Notes: generated from the sequence alone by a model not told the origin. A stretch of DNA of 64,000 nt from CAYREV01 sp964423345 (GCA_964423345.1 CAYREV010000009.1:1-64000), one strand, 5' to 3'; counted from the stretch's first letter, positions 1 to 8,567 are shown. Translations and numbers: made by a program.

Positions 1-88
1 CAATCATCTGTTCGGCATGGAAGCTGCCTTCACTGCCGGTAATGCCCTGTACAACTAATCGTGTATCCTTTCCAACGAGAACGCTCAT
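1..88 (-). CDS. sucD: Succinyl-CoA ligase alpha subunit, N-terminal fragment
   Basis: Only the first 29 codons lie in the window; the gene continues beyond base 1. The reverse strand reads MSVLVGKDTRLVVQG followed by ITGSEGSFHAEQMI, which is the highly conserved start of the alpha subunit (CoA-binding Rossmann domain, with the ITGSEG turn that contacts CoA). The enzyme joins succinyl-CoA breakdown to nucleoside triphosphate formation in the TCA cycle. The ATG at 88-86 is the natural family start. No clear Shine-Dalgarno sequence precedes it, as is common in Bacteroidota. It is divergent from dnaG across about 230 bp. Confidence 0.9.
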   Translation of the reverse strand, partial: MSVLVGKDTRLVVQGITGSEGSFHAEQMI

Positions 89-316
89 TTTTAAGTGGTA
101 TGAAGAATTAAAAATTTTGTTTTTTTGATCGGTCGGAATATACCTACATCTTGCTGCTTTGACAAACACGGATCGCTGATTGAGCGGACTTCATTTAACA
201 GTAGCCAGTAGCCAGTTAACAGTTGCCATAAGGCATAATTCAAAATCCATAATTCATAATTTAAAATTGCTTTATTAGGTGATTCTCTTCCCAAATTCCG
301 TTATCATTTCATTTCA
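89..316. repeat. Intergenic region with low-complexity short-word repeats
   Basis: No credible gene. The stretch at about 192-228 repeats words of the type agtagccagt, and 233-270 repeats words of the type aattca/aaatcca/aattcataatt. Such AT-rich word repeats are frequent in intergenic DNA of Bacteroidota and often create spurious short ORFs with an NYELW-like translation. The region should hold the divergent promoters of sucD and dnaG, but I cannot place them. Confidence 0.4.
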
Positions 317-2335
317 ATGGCTACCATGATTCCCGATGAGAAAAAAGAGGAGGTACGGCACGCGGCGGATATCGTCGAAGTAGTGGGAGACTACGTCAAG
401 CTTAAGCGCTCCGGACGCAGCTGGAAAGGATTGTGTCCCTTTCACGACGAAAAAACCCCTTCATTTCACGTGACCCCCGACCTGGGCATATACAAGTGCT
501 TTGGCTGCGGGGAGTCGGGCGACGTTTTTAACTTCGTGATGGAGATGGAGGGAGTGGGGTTTGTGGAGGCGATGCGTTCGCTGGCCGATCGCTACGGGGT
601 GTCGCTGCCCAAGGAAGAGGACCCGGAATTTGACGAGGAACACCACCTTCGGGAGGGAATATATCATGCCTTGCGTTATGCGGGCGTATTTTTCCACCGC
701 CACCTGATGGAGACCGATGAGGCCGAAAAAGCGCGTCAATACCTGGCCGAACGGGGCTATAACCGAAAGATTATCAAGAAATACGGCTTGGGATATGCCC
801 CGGCGGATGGAGACAAGCTCTACAGGGCTGCGGTCGACTCGGGACTCAATACCCAATACCTGCTGGAGGCGGGACTGGTGAAGCCGAGCAAGCGCGACGA
901 CGGCTTTTACGATACCTTCCGCGGGCGACTGATGTTTCCGATTTTCAACCCCTCCGGGAAGGTGATCGCCTTTGCCGGGCGGGTGCTGGGAAACAAGAAG
1001 ACGGCCAAATATATCAACTCCCCCCAGACGAAGGTCTATAACAAGAGCGAGGTGCTGTACGGGGTGAATTTTGCCAAAAATGAGATCCGGAAAAACGACG
1101 AGGTGATCCTGGTAGAGGGGTATACCGACGTTATCTCCCTTCAGCAGCACGGTATTGACAATGTCACGGCCTCCAGCGGCACCTCCCTGACACCCCGGCA
1201 GATGAAGATCCTGCATCGCTACGGGGAGTTGATCACCATGATTTACGACTCCGACTCGGCCGGGCAGAAAGCGATGAAGCGGGGGATCAATATCGCCCTC
1301 TCGGAGGGCATGGATGTCAAGCTGTTGGAACTTCCCGAAGGGGAGGACCCCGATTCGTTTGTCCGCCAGTTCGGCCGGGACTCATTCCTGGAACTGAAAA
1401 AGGAGGAGTCGGAAGACTTCCTGAGTTACCAGATCCATAAGGCGGAGTCGGAGGGCAAGCTGGACGATCCCTCCCGGAAAAAGAAGGTGATCAACGAGGC
1501 CCTGGAAAGTATTGCCCATATCCCCGACAAGGTGGCGCGGGAAACCTACGTGCAGCATCTCAACAGCCTCGTCAAGGTAGGCGACCGGGCCCTCTTCGAG
1601 GAGCTTGGAAAGATCTTGAAGGAGCTGGAACAGGAGCGAAAACGCGCCCGGAGAAGAGAAAAGCGCCAGGCGGAGCGGGAAGCCCGGCAAGGGGAGCAGG
1701 AATCACCCCGCCACCATAGCGAGGCCTTCGAGGGACGGATGAAGGGCCGGCCCGAAAAGCGGGAGCCGGAACCCCCGAAGAAACGCCCCAACTACGAGAA
1801 GGAGCTTATTCGGCTGATGCTGATGTACGACCGCGACATGATCGACTATATCGGTTCCCTCTGTAATGAAAAACAGTTTGAGGATACGGAGCTGAGGGAG
1901 TTCTATTCGGATATCATCGAGCGGTACAAAAACGAGGAGCCGGTTTCGGTGGAGGCGTATGCCGACCGCGAGCATCCCTACCCGAAGCTGGTGGGGGAGA
2001 TTGTACTCGAGCAGCACACCGTCAGCGAGCGGCATCACGAGAAGATCGGCATACAGTACAAACGCGACAAAAACCCTTATATGACGGCCAAGGGTGCCCT
2101 CAAGGCGCTCAAGATCCACCATCTCGACCGCCTGCAGGTGCAGCTGTACGAAAATTACAACAGTGCCGAAGGGGAGCAGAAGAAAGAGGTAATGAAAATG
2201 ATGAAAGAGGCCGGCCGGCAACGAACGATTCTACAGCAGTCTCCGTTGGACGAGCTCTTCCCCGATCCCAAATCGGAGGCGGCCCAGCGGGTCTCGGACA
2301 AGGTGTTCCGGTATAAGATGAAAGATGAGCAGTAG
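317..2335 (+). CDS. dnaG: DNA primase
   Basis: Makes the RNA primers for chromosome replication. The 672-residue protein has the full DnaG layout. The N-terminal zinc ribbon has ligands C40, H43, C61 and C64 (CPFH...CFGC). The RNA polymerase core and Toprim domain follow, with EGYTD at 267-271 and the metal-binding DSD at 311-313. A charged linker rich in E, K and R spans about 440-510, and the C-terminal helical DnaB-binding region comes after it. An in-frame ATG three codons downstream gives MIPDEKKEEV, closer to the usual family start, so the true start may be 326. No rpoD or rpsU is adjacent, so the classic macromolecular-synthesis operon is not conserved here. Confidence 0.97.
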   Translation: MATMIPDEKKEEVRHAADIVEVVGDYVKLKRSGRSWKGLCPFHDEKTPSFHVTPDLGIYKCFGCGESGDVFNFVMEMEGVGFVEAMRSLADRYGVSLPKEEDPEFDEEHHLREGIYHALRYAGVFFHRHLMETDEAEKARQYLAERGYNRKIIKKYGLGYAPADGDKLYRAAVDSGLNTQYLLEAGLVKPSKRDDGFYDTFRGRLMFPIFNPSGKVIAFAGRVLGNKKTAKYINSPQTKVYNKSEVLYGVNFAKNEIRKNDEVILVEGYTDVISLQQHGIDNVTASSGTSLTPRQMKILHRYGELITMIYDSDSAGQKAMKRGINIALSEGMDVKLLELPEGEDPDSFVRQFGRDSFLELKKEESEDFLSYQIHKAESEGKLDDPSRKKKVINEALESIAHIPDKVARETYVQHLNSLVKVGDRALFEELGKILKELEQERKRARRREKRQAEREARQGEQESPRHHSEAFEGRMKGRPEKREPEPPKKRPNYEKELIRLMLMYDRDMIDYIGSLCNEKQFEDTELREFYSDIIERYKNEEPVSVEAYADREHPYPKLVGEIVLEQHTVSERHHEKIGIQYKRDKNPYMTAKGALKALKIHHLDRLQVQLYENYNSAEGEQKKEVMKMMKEAGRQRTILQQSPLDELFPDPKSEAAQRVSDKVFRYKMKDEQ

Positions 2336-2342
2336 CCCCCGA

Positions 2343-2386
2343 AGCTTTCAGGATTCGGTTGCCACGGCAATCCTGTCCTGAAAGCT
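2343..2386 (+). terminator. Strong hairpin after dnaG
   Basis: A perfect 11-bp inverted repeat, AGCTTTCAGGA (2343-2353) against TCCTGAAAGCT (2376-2386), encloses a second nested stem (TTGCC/GGCAA). It begins 8 bp after the dnaG stop. No T-run follows, so it may be a transcript-stabilising or attenuating hairpin rather than a standard intrinsic terminator. Confidence 0.5.
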
Positions 2387-2411
2387 AACCGATGCATTTT
2401 GAACCTATACC

Positions 2412-3224
2412 ATGGCAGATTATTCCAAGGAACTTGATATAGCTGAAAAAGCGGCCCGGGAGGCGGCGGATATCATCCGCTCTTTCCGAGACAATCATAA
2501 TTTTGAGATAAGCTTCAAGGGCAAGAACGACCTGGTTACCGATGCCGACCTGGCGGCCGAGGAAAAGATACTGGAGATCATTCGGGAGGCTTTTCCGGAC
2601 GACCAGCTGCTGGCGGAGGAGACCGCCGGGCAGCAGGTACTGCCCGTCCAGCGTACCTGGCTGGTTGATCCCATTGACGGGACGACCAATTTCGCCCACG
2701 GCTTTCCCGTTTTTTGTGTGTCCATCGCCTTCTGGGAAGGGCAGGAGGCCAAGATGGGGCTTGTCCTTGAAGTCAACAGCGGGGAATGTTATTACGCCAC
2801 TGACGGCGGAGGGGCGTTCCTGAACGGGGAGCCTATCTCCGTATCCTCCATAAGCGAACCCCGGTATTCCCTGGTGGGTACCGGTTTTCCCTATAACGAT
2901 ATGAGCCTGGTCAGAAACTACCTGCGCCTGTTTGAGTGGCTGATGTATCGCACCCAGGGCGTACGGAGGCCGGGCGCCGCCTCCTACGATCTTTGCTGCG
3001 TGGCCGCGGGGCGCTACGACGGTTTCTACGAGTATTCGCTGAACCCATGGGATGTGGGAGCGGCAAGCCTTATTGTCCGCGAGGCCGGCGGTACCATTAC
3101 CGACTGGGAGGGAGGGGACAACTGGCTGTTCGGCAAGCGTATTGTGGCCGGCAACCCCGATATACACTCATTTCTGCTCAAAGCCATAAAAGAACACTTC
3201 TCAGAGGCCGAAATTAGAAACTAG
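2412..3224 (+). CDS. Inositol monophosphatase family protein
   Basis: Magnesium-dependent phosphatase of the IMPase/SuhB fold, 270 residues, the usual length. Metal site: E69/E70, then the signature DPIDGTT with D86 and D89 as metal ligands, and the second signature WD (213-214) in NPWDVGAAS, with the GG turn at 226-227. Likely substrates are inositol-1-phosphate, related sugar phosphates or 3'-phosphoadenosine 5'-phosphate; the sequence does not decide between them. The neighbours give no pathway hint. It is convergent with bshB1, with only about 15 bp between the stops. Confidence 0.9.
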   Translation: MADYSKELDIAEKAAREAADIIRSFRDNHNFEISFKGKNDLVTDADLAAEEKILEIIREAFPDDQLLAEETAGQQVLPVQRTWLVDPIDGTTNFAHGFPVFCVSIAFWEGQEAKMGLVLEVNSGECYYATDGGGAFLNGEPISVSSISEPRYSLVGTGFPYNDMSLVRNYLRLFEWLMYRTQGVRRPGAASYDLCCVAAGRYDGFYEYSLNPWDVGAASLIVREAGGTITDWEGGDNWLFGKRIVAGNPDIHSFLLKAIKEHFSEAEIRN

Positions 3225-3239
3225 AAGTAGAGCGCAAAT

Positions 3240-3986
3240 CTACCGCATGGGAGAGGTTTCGAAGAAGGAGTCGAAGGAGCCGAATGGGATGGGTCCGTTG
3301 TAATACTTGAACGGCTCGCCGTAGGTGGTGCCGATCAGGTGCCCGTAGTGACGGGCACGCCCTTCAATACCCTCGAAAAATTCCTCGCTCGAAATGTAGG
3401 TTTCCGGCTCATTGCCGGGGTTTTTGACCTTAAACTGCGAATCGAAGGCCAGGATGGCTTGTTTCTTGGTTTTAAAAGTACCGGTGATGTCTACTACCAG
3501 GTCCGGCTCGAAGGGGCGGTCCTGCATGTAGTGCAGGATGTGGGAGGGACGCCACCGCTGCTGGGGGTTGCCGTCCCCGTCTGTGGTCTCAATCTTGGCA
3601 AGTCCGCTGTAAAAAATACTGTCCAATGCCAGGCGCGTGCACTCTCCGTGGTCGGGATGTCGGTCGGCCGGCGCACCGACCAGGCAGATATGGGGGCGGT
3701 AGGTTCGAACTTTCCGGATGATGCTGAGTTGGTTTTCCCGGCTGTTTTTAAGTTGCGTATCGGGCAGCCCCAGGTTTTCCCTAACCTCCAACCCTATGAT
3801 ATCTGCGGCTTTTTGGGATTCTTTCATTCGCTGTTCGGGAGTGCCCCTCGAGCCCATCTCGCCCCGGCTCAGGTCGACCACACCCACACTTTTGCCCTGT
3901 TCAACAAGTTTGGCAAGGGTACCCCCGCAACACAACTCGGTATCGTCGGGATGGGCGGCTATGGCTAATACATCAAGTCTGTTCAT
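3240..3986 (-). CDS. bshB1: Bacillithiol biosynthesis deacetylase BshB1
   Basis: PIG-L/LmbE-type zinc deacetylase that removes the acetyl group from GlcNAc-malate to give GlcN-malate, the second step of bacillithiol synthesis. The motif AHPDD (11-15) supplies the first zinc ligands and catalytic Asp, and RHPDHGE supplies a further His ligand. LSRGEMGSRGTPEQR is typical of BshB1 rather than general LmbE proteins. The ATG at 3986 (MNRLDVLAIA) is preferred to an upstream TTG at 4010. This predicts that the organism uses bacillithiol as its low-molecular-weight thiol; bshA and bshC are not in the window. Confidence 0.9.
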   Translation of the reverse strand: MNRLDVLAIAAHPDDTELCCGGTLAKLVEQGKSVGVVDLSRGEMGSRGTPEQRMKESQKAADIIGLEVRENLGLPDTQLKNSRENQLSIIRKVRTYRPHICLVGAPADRHPDHGECTRLALDSIFYSGLAKIETTDGDGNPQQRWRPSHILHYMQDRPFEPDLVVDITGTFKTKKQAILAFDSQFKVKNPGNEPETYISSEEFFEGIEGRARHYGHLIGTTYGEPFKYYNGPIPFGSFDSFFETSPMR

Positions 3987-4126
3987 AACGGTCCTGTTTT
4001 TGCCTCCCAATATAGCTTAAAAAAGGGCTAGCTTAAAGGGGGATATACGGCTGGGATTGGATTTCAGTTAAATTCACGGAAAACAAACTATACCATTGAG
4101 TTAAAGCGCAGTTTCTTGTACTATTC

Positions 4127-4372
4127 ATGAAACGAATTGAACCGAACAGACCTATCGATATGGATGAAGAAATTTTACACAATTTAAACCGCAGGCTGGA
4201 CCTGGCCCTTGAAAGGGGACGCAAAATCGTCGAGGATGAACAGCTGGAGCAGCGCATTGACGAGCTTAAACGAAAGACGGAAGCGGCCATTCGCGAACAT
4301 CCCCTGAGAAGTGTGGCAGTGGGGCTGTTTGCAGGATACGTAATTGGAAAATTATTTAGCTCTGACGACTAA
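4127..4372 (+). CDS. Small YqjD/ElaB-like membrane-anchored protein
   Basis: An 81-residue protein with a charged helical N-terminal two thirds (likely coiled coil, residues about 15-55). A short C-terminal hydrophobic tail, HPLRSVAVGLFAGYVIGKLF, has small-xxx-small spacing (G64/G68-type). This is the architecture of DUF883/ElaB/YqjD proteins, which in enterobacteria tether ribosomes to the inner membrane in stationary phase. An ATG at 4160 (MDEEILHNLN) is an alternative start. It is followed 6 bp later by a YqjE-like gene and then a YqjK/YqjD-like gene, recalling yqjDEK order. Function is inferred from architecture only. Confidence 0.65.
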   Translation: MKRIEPNRPIDMDEEILHNLNRRLDLALERGRKIVEDEQLEQRIDELKRKTEAAIREHPLRSVAVGLFAGYVIGKLFSSDD

Positions 4373-4378
4373 CACTAT

Positions 4379-4807
4379 ATGGCAGAAGGGGATACAGATC
4401 GTATTGTACATCGCTTAAAAGCTATTACGGCCGACCTGAAGCAGTATTTGGAAAAGCGGATTGAGCTGCTGCTTCTAACGGTCGGCGAGCAGTATTCCCG
4501 GTGGATTGCCGAGTCCGTGCAGCGGCTGGCGGGAATTTTTCTGCTGTTGGGTGCATTGATATTTTTACTGGTGGCCCTGGCGATATACCTGGGTGAGCTG
4601 CTGGACAACGAGAGCCTGGGTTATGTGCTGGTTTCTCTGCCGCTGTTGATAGCGGGCGCGATGCTGTTTTATTTGAAACCCGGGAGGCTGGCCGGCAATC
4701 TTCAGCAGCATTTTGAAGATGAACTGGTTAAGGCGATAACACCGGACAAAAAAAAGGATAAAAAACCGTTGAACCTTCCGGAAGCGAAGGAAGAACAAAC
4801 ATCCTAG
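4379..4807 (+). CDS. Phage-holin-superfamily (YqjE-like) membrane protein
   Basis: 142 residues: an N-terminal amphipathic helix (1-50, rich in K/E/R), two strong membrane segments (about 47-72 and 82-100) joined by a short acidic loop, and a charged C-terminal tail ending in a lysine-rich stretch. This is the layout of the YqjE/holin-3 family of small inner-membrane proteins. It is not a phage holin in context: no phage gene is near, and it sits between two single-pass YqjD-like proteins in a tight operon. Role unknown, probably envelope- or stationary-phase-related. Confidence 0.7.
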   Translation: MAEGDTDRIVHRLKAITADLKQYLEKRIELLLLTVGEQYSRWIAESVQRLAGIFLLLGALIFLLVALAIYLGELLDNESLGYVLVSLPLLIAGAMLFYLKPGRLAGNLQQHFEDELVKAITPDKKKDKKPLNLPEAKEEQTS

Positions 4808-4816
4808 GAACCTATT

Positions 4817-5224
4817 ATGGCTGAAGATAAGATAGACAAGCTGGAGCAGAAGAAACGCGAATTGCAAAAAGAGCTGGATAACCTGCAGCAGGAGCTGGAC
4901 GACTCTATAGATAAGGTGCGAACGGACGTCAGTTCCAGGCTGGATCCCTCCTCCATCATTAAAAAGCATCCGATCCCGGCTGTAGGGCTGTCCATACTGG
5001 TGGGATTTCTGGCCGGCAGCGGGGATAGAAAAAACCGTTCTGAATCTTCCGGCTCCAATATGAAATCGATCTTATGGGATGAGTTGAAAAAAATAGGCAC
5101 TAAAAAGGTTATTTCGCTGGTGACCGATTACACTGAAAAAATACTATTGGATAAGAAAGACGAGCTGTTTTCTTCCTCCCCGACGAAAGCTGAAAAAGAG
5201 AACGGCAGTGTAAAAAAAGATTAA
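4817..5224 (+). CDS. Coiled-coil protein with central membrane anchor (YqjK/YqjD-like)
   Basis: 135 residues. The first 35 are a heptad-like coiled coil (KLEQKKRELQKELDNLQQEL). A short hydrophobic segment with glycines follows (IPAVGLSILVGFLAGS, about 53-68), then a second helical, lysine-rich region. The sequence HPIPAVGLSILVGFLAG resembles the HPLRSVAVGLFAGYVIG of the first gene in this trio, so the two are probably paralogous membrane anchors. It is the third gene of the operon (10 bp after the YqjE-like gene). Function unknown. Confidence 0.6.
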   Translation: MAEDKIDKLEQKKRELQKELDNLQQELDDSIDKVRTDVSSRLDPSSIIKKHPIPAVGLSILVGFLAGSGDRKNRSESSGSNMKSILWDELKKIGTKKVISLVTDYTEKILLDKKDELFSSSPTKAEKENGSVKKD

Positions 5225-5286
5225 CGCCCCGTCTCACCTCCGGCCTGCTGCAACTTTATACGCTTGATTCGTAACTAATGCGTCCA

Positions 5287-5300
5287 TCTTACGTGTAAGA
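5287..5300. promoter_or_regulatory. Inverted repeat upstream of TolC-family gene
   Basis: TCTTAC-GT-GTAAGA, a 6-bp inverted repeat with a 2-bp centre, lies about 40 bp before the outer-membrane factor gene. It could be a repressor operator or part of the promoter. Evidence is symmetry and position only. Confidence 0.25.
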
Positions 5301-5341
5301 TCACGACTTTACCTACATAACCCTTATTAAATCTACGACTT

Positions 5342-6706
5342 ATGTACCGAGGCATTCTTCTATTTACCGTTCTTTGGTCTCTAAGCATGGCTTTGCAGGC
5401 CCAGGATGTACAAACCATTTCACTGCAGGAAGCTATCGATATAGCCCTGGAGAACAACTATCAGCTCAAGCAGGCCCGAAACAACCTTGAACTGAATGAG
5501 CGGGGTAATTTCAGTGAATATGCCGATTTCCTTCCCTCAGTATCCGGCAACCTGAACGGCTCCAGCCGCAAAGGCCAGCAGCTGATCAGGCAGGGAGACA
5601 GCCAGGTTTTCGTCGATAACGTCACCAACGGGGTCAGCGGTAGCCTGAGTGCCAACCTGCCCCTTTTCAACGGTTTTCAGAATATCATATCCCTGCGGAT
5701 CAACGAGAAGAACCGCCTTTCGTCGGAGGAACAGCTGCAATGGGCCAGGGAGAATGTGATCTTCAATACGGCCTCCGCCTTCCTTCAGGTGCTGCTGAAC
5801 CGCCAGCTGCTGGAGATCGCCCGGGAGGACCTGGTTTCCTCTCAAAAGCAGCTGGAGCAGGTCAGTGCCCAGGTGGAGGTAGGGTCGAGGCCTACGGTGG
5901 ACCTCTACAACCAGGAATCTACCGTGGCCAATAACGAACTGACGGTGACCCGTCGAGAGAACAACCTTAAATTAAGCAAGCTGCAGCTGATACGTCAGCT
6001 TCAGGTGGACCCCCAGGGCGACTATAAATTTGTGATACCGCAGCTTGAGGCCGACAGCACTGCCATTGAAAGAGATACAGGTTATGCCCTCGACCACCTG
6101 ATCGAACAGGCCATCTCCAACCGGTCGGACCTGAAAAGCGAGATGGCGAATGTGCGAACCCTGGAGCTGAGGCTTAAACAGACAAAGTTTGAACTCCTTC
6201 CAACACTCAATGCCAGCGCCACCCTTTCCTCCGGCTACAGCGACCAGTATTTCGGGGGCGGGGTAAGTTTCAACGACCAGTTTTTTGACCAGAATTTCAC
6301 CCGTTCGGCGGGACTCTCCCTGAGTATTCCCATTTTCAGCAACTGGAACCGCATGTACAATATCCAGAGTGCCAAGGTGGAGCTCAAAAATGCGGAGCTG
6401 GGACTGGAAAATACCCGGCTGCAGATCATCCAGGAAGTGACCCAGGCCTATAACGATTACATCTCCTACAGCAAGGAACTGGAATCTACGGGCAAAGCCC
6501 TGCGGGCCGCCGAAAAGACCTTTGAAACCCAGCAGGAGCGCTATGAAGTGGGGGCGGGGACCCTGATTGAGCTGAGCGATGCCAATGCCCAGTACGTGCA
6601 GGCCCGGTCAAACCGGGCCCAGGCCGTCTTCAACTTTATTTTTCAGCAGAAGCTGCTGGATTATTATATAGGCAAGCTGAACGAGGAAATTTCCATCCGG
6701 AACTGA
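5342..6706 (+). CDS. TolC-family outer-membrane efflux protein
   Basis: 454 residues with a Sec signal peptide (cleavage after LSMALQA-Q, about residue 20). The first mature segment, ISLQEAIDIALENNYQLKQARNNLELNE, is the classic OEP-repeat start. Two OEP repeats follow (about 25-220 and 235-450), each with long helices (for example SQKQLEQVSAQVEVGSRPTVDL) and barrel strands. Such proteins form trimeric channels across the outer membrane and periplasm for efflux pumps or type I secretion. No membrane-fusion or inner-membrane pump gene is adjacent, so the partner pump must lie elsewhere. Confidence 0.92.
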   Translation: MYRGILLFTVLWSLSMALQAQDVQTISLQEAIDIALENNYQLKQARNNLELNERGNFSEYADFLPSVSGNLNGSSRKGQQLIRQGDSQVFVDNVTNGVSGSLSANLPLFNGFQNIISLRINEKNRLSSEEQLQWARENVIFNTASAFLQVLLNRQLLEIAREDLVSSQKQLEQVSAQVEVGSRPTVDLYNQESTVANNELTVTRRENNLKLSKLQLIRQLQVDPQGDYKFVIPQLEADSTAIERDTGYALDHLIEQAISNRSDLKSEMANVRTLELRLKQTKFELLPTLNASATLSSGYSDQYFGGGVSFNDQFFDQNFTRSAGLSLSIPIFSNWNRMYNIQSAKVELKNAELGLENTRLQIIQEVTQAYNDYISYSKELESTGKALRAAEKTFETQQERYEVGAGTLIELSDANAQYVQARSNRAQAVFNFIFQQKLLDYYIGKLNEEISIRN

Positions 6707-6718
6707 TAGACGGCAGGG

Positions 6719-6738
6719 CGGCCGGCTGCAGCCGGCCG
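6719..6738. repeat. Perfect 20-bp GC palindrome after TolC-family gene
   Basis: CGGCCGGCTGCAGCCGGCCG reads the same on both strands and lies 13 bp after the stop codon. It could fold as a very stable hairpin and serve as a transcript 3' end, although no T-run follows directly. The rest of the 290-bp gap to the next gene shows no gene that I can support. Confidence 0.45.
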
Positions 6739-6995
6739 TACCGCTATCCCGGGAGGCAACTCTTTTTATGACTAATTGAGGGAAGCCGATCCCTGTAACC
6801 CTTTGTTGATGCCCTTTACCATAGCCGTGGGCCCGAAGCCACAGGCCGCTAAAAAAACACGGCTTAATTTGGGAAGGAAGTGATAATCCATGTATTTTCA
6901 GGCAGTTCCATGGCCTGCTCGGCTACAGGTAAAATATTAGGCTTGCAAGACGTATATTATATAGGCAAGGAAACCATAATTAACACGCACCGCAT

Positions 6996-7628
6996 TTGAA
7001 TTACCAGACAGACAATTACAGCCCCAACACTCAGTTTTCGGTATTTCCGCCGGCCGTCAAGCATCTGTTGATTATTAACGGCTTGTTTTTCGTAGGACTC
7101 AGCACCCCGGGCATCGGAAAGATGTTGTTTCAGTACGGAGCGCTCTGGCCGCTCGGTTCGGGTCTCTTTGAACCCTGGCAGCTGGTCAGCTATATGTTCC
7201 TGCACGGCAGTTTCGGGCATATCCTGATCAATCTCTTTGCCCTCTGGATGTTCGGGCAGTCCATTGAAAATTTCTGGGGAACCAAACGGTTTACCGTCTA
7301 CTATTTCCTGACCGGCATCGGCGCGGCTTTGCTGCATATGTTTATTGGTGGCGGAGGAGCACCCACGGTAGGGGCCTCCGGGGCGGTATACGGCATCCTG
7401 TTGGCTTTCGGGATGATGTTTCCCAACAGGCAGATCATGTTGCTCTTTCCGCCCATACCGATGAAGGCCAAGTATTTTGTAGCTATCTTCGGGGCTATTG
7501 AGTTGATCAGCGGTATTACGCGCGCCAACAGCGGGGTGGCCCACTTTGCCCACCTCGGAGGCATGCTGGTAGGTTTTATACTGATCAAATACTGGGGCAT
7601 CAAAGGAGAAGACGATTATTACAGCTGA
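6996..7628 (+). CDS. Rhomboid family intramembrane serine protease
   Basis: 210 residues, six predicted membrane segments. The catalytic dyad is visible: S128 in GASGAVYG and H186 in AHLGGMLVG. WQLVSYMFLHGSFGHILINLFALWMFG is the conserved L1/TM1-2 region. The start is a TTG at 6996, because no in-frame ATG precedes the first conserved segment. It cleaves membrane proteins within the bilayer; substrates are unknown. A second rhomboid follows 58 bp downstream on the same strand, probably by ancient duplication. Confidence 0.9.
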   Translation: MNYQTDNYSPNTQFSVFPPAVKHLLIINGLFFVGLSTPGIGKMLFQYGALWPLGSGLFEPWQLVSYMFLHGSFGHILINLFALWMFGQSIENFWGTKRFTVYYFLTGIGAALLHMFIGGGGAPTVGASGAVYGILLAFGMMFPNRQIMLLFPPIPMKAKYFVAIFGAIELISGITRANSGVAHFAHLGGMLVGFILIKYWGIKGEDDYYS

Positions 7629-7686
7629 TTATCTCTGCGGCAGTGAAGATGTCACAGCTGTTAAGAGGATCATCTAAAAGGCAGAT

Positions 7687-8556
7687 ATGTATAACGAATC
7701 ATTCGGAAGTTCAGTCAAGCGCGGGTTTATGAACCTGCCGGTGGCCATACGCACCATCCTGGGATTATCGGTAGGAGTGTACCTGCTGCAAGTGTTGGGT
7801 CAGGTTTTCGGCGGGGCGGCCTTCAGCAAGGGACTGGTGGAGCTCTTTGCCTTCTATCCGGAGTGGCAGACCGCCCTGTTGCAGCCCTGGCGCATGGTCA
7901 CCTACATGTTCCTGCATGCCGGTGCCTGGCACATTATTTTTAACATGCTCTGGCTCTGGTGGATGGGCCGTGCGGTAGAGGAGACCCTCGGTCCCCGCTC
8001 ATTCACCGTCATCTACCTGGGGTCGGGTATGGGAGGGGCCCTGCTGGATGTCTTTTTTGCCCAGTTCCTGGGTATCAACTTCGTGATCGGGGCCTCCGGG
8101 GCGGTGTTCGGCGTGATGGTGGCCTTTGCCATGCTTTATCCCACCATGCCCATTCACCTGTTTCTGCTTCCGCCCGTGCAGGCCCGCTACGTAGTGGCAG
8201 GGCTGATTGCCCTGAACATCCTTTCGCTCGGGGGAGGGGGCAACGTCGCCCATATCGTACATCTCGGCGGGGCCGGCATCGGATACCTCTTTATGAAAGC
8301 CCGAAGGGGCGGGGTGGACCTGAGCGGCATCGTTCGTCCCCTGGAAGGCATCTGGCATGAGCTGAAAAAGATGTACGGGGGAGGCAAAAGCCGGCAGAGG
8401 AACAAGAATATGTATTCGGTATCGGACGTTGAAATCATTGATGAGGAGGAGGAAACCGAACTGGACGCCATCCTTGAAAAGATATCGAAGAAGGGGTATG
8501 ACGGATTGACCAAGGAGGAGAAAAAGAAACTGTTTGAACTGAGCAAAAAAAATTAA
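7687..8556 (+). CDS. Rhomboid family protease with C-terminal cytoplasmic extension
   Basis: 289 residues. Six membrane segments with catalytic S137 (GASGAVFG) and H192 (VHLGGAGIG); YMFLHAGAWHIIFNMLWLWWMGRAVE is the conserved N-terminal core. After the last membrane helix (about 205) comes an acidic linker and a compact C-terminal segment, LDAILEKISKKGYDGLTKEEKKKLFELSKK. This matches the small helical domain (DUF6576 type) often found at the end of Bacteroidota rhomboids. It probably recruits substrates or partners. It is followed 11 bp later by ispG. Confidence 0.92.
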   Translation: MYNESFGSSVKRGFMNLPVAIRTILGLSVGVYLLQVLGQVFGGAAFSKGLVELFAFYPEWQTALLQPWRMVTYMFLHAGAWHIIFNMLWLWWMGRAVEETLGPRSFTVIYLGSGMGGALLDVFFAQFLGINFVIGASGAVFGVMVAFAMLYPTMPIHLFLLPPVQARYVVAGLIALNILSLGGGGNVAHIVHLGGAGIGYLFMKARRGGVDLSGIVRPLEGIWHELKKMYGGGKSRQRNKNMYSVSDVEIIDEEEETELDAILEKISKKGYDGLTKEEKKKLFELSKKN

Positions 8557-8567
8557 AATTTCATTGT

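Noticed and set aside
91..294. Short minus-strand ORF with NYELWILNYALW-like translation
   Set aside because: It is a translation of low-complexity AT-rich word repeats, with no signal or domain.
5264..5282. GTAACT...CGTC before the TolC-family gene as another ECF site
   Set aside because: The spacing between the boxes is about 4 bp instead of 15, so it cannot be the same element.
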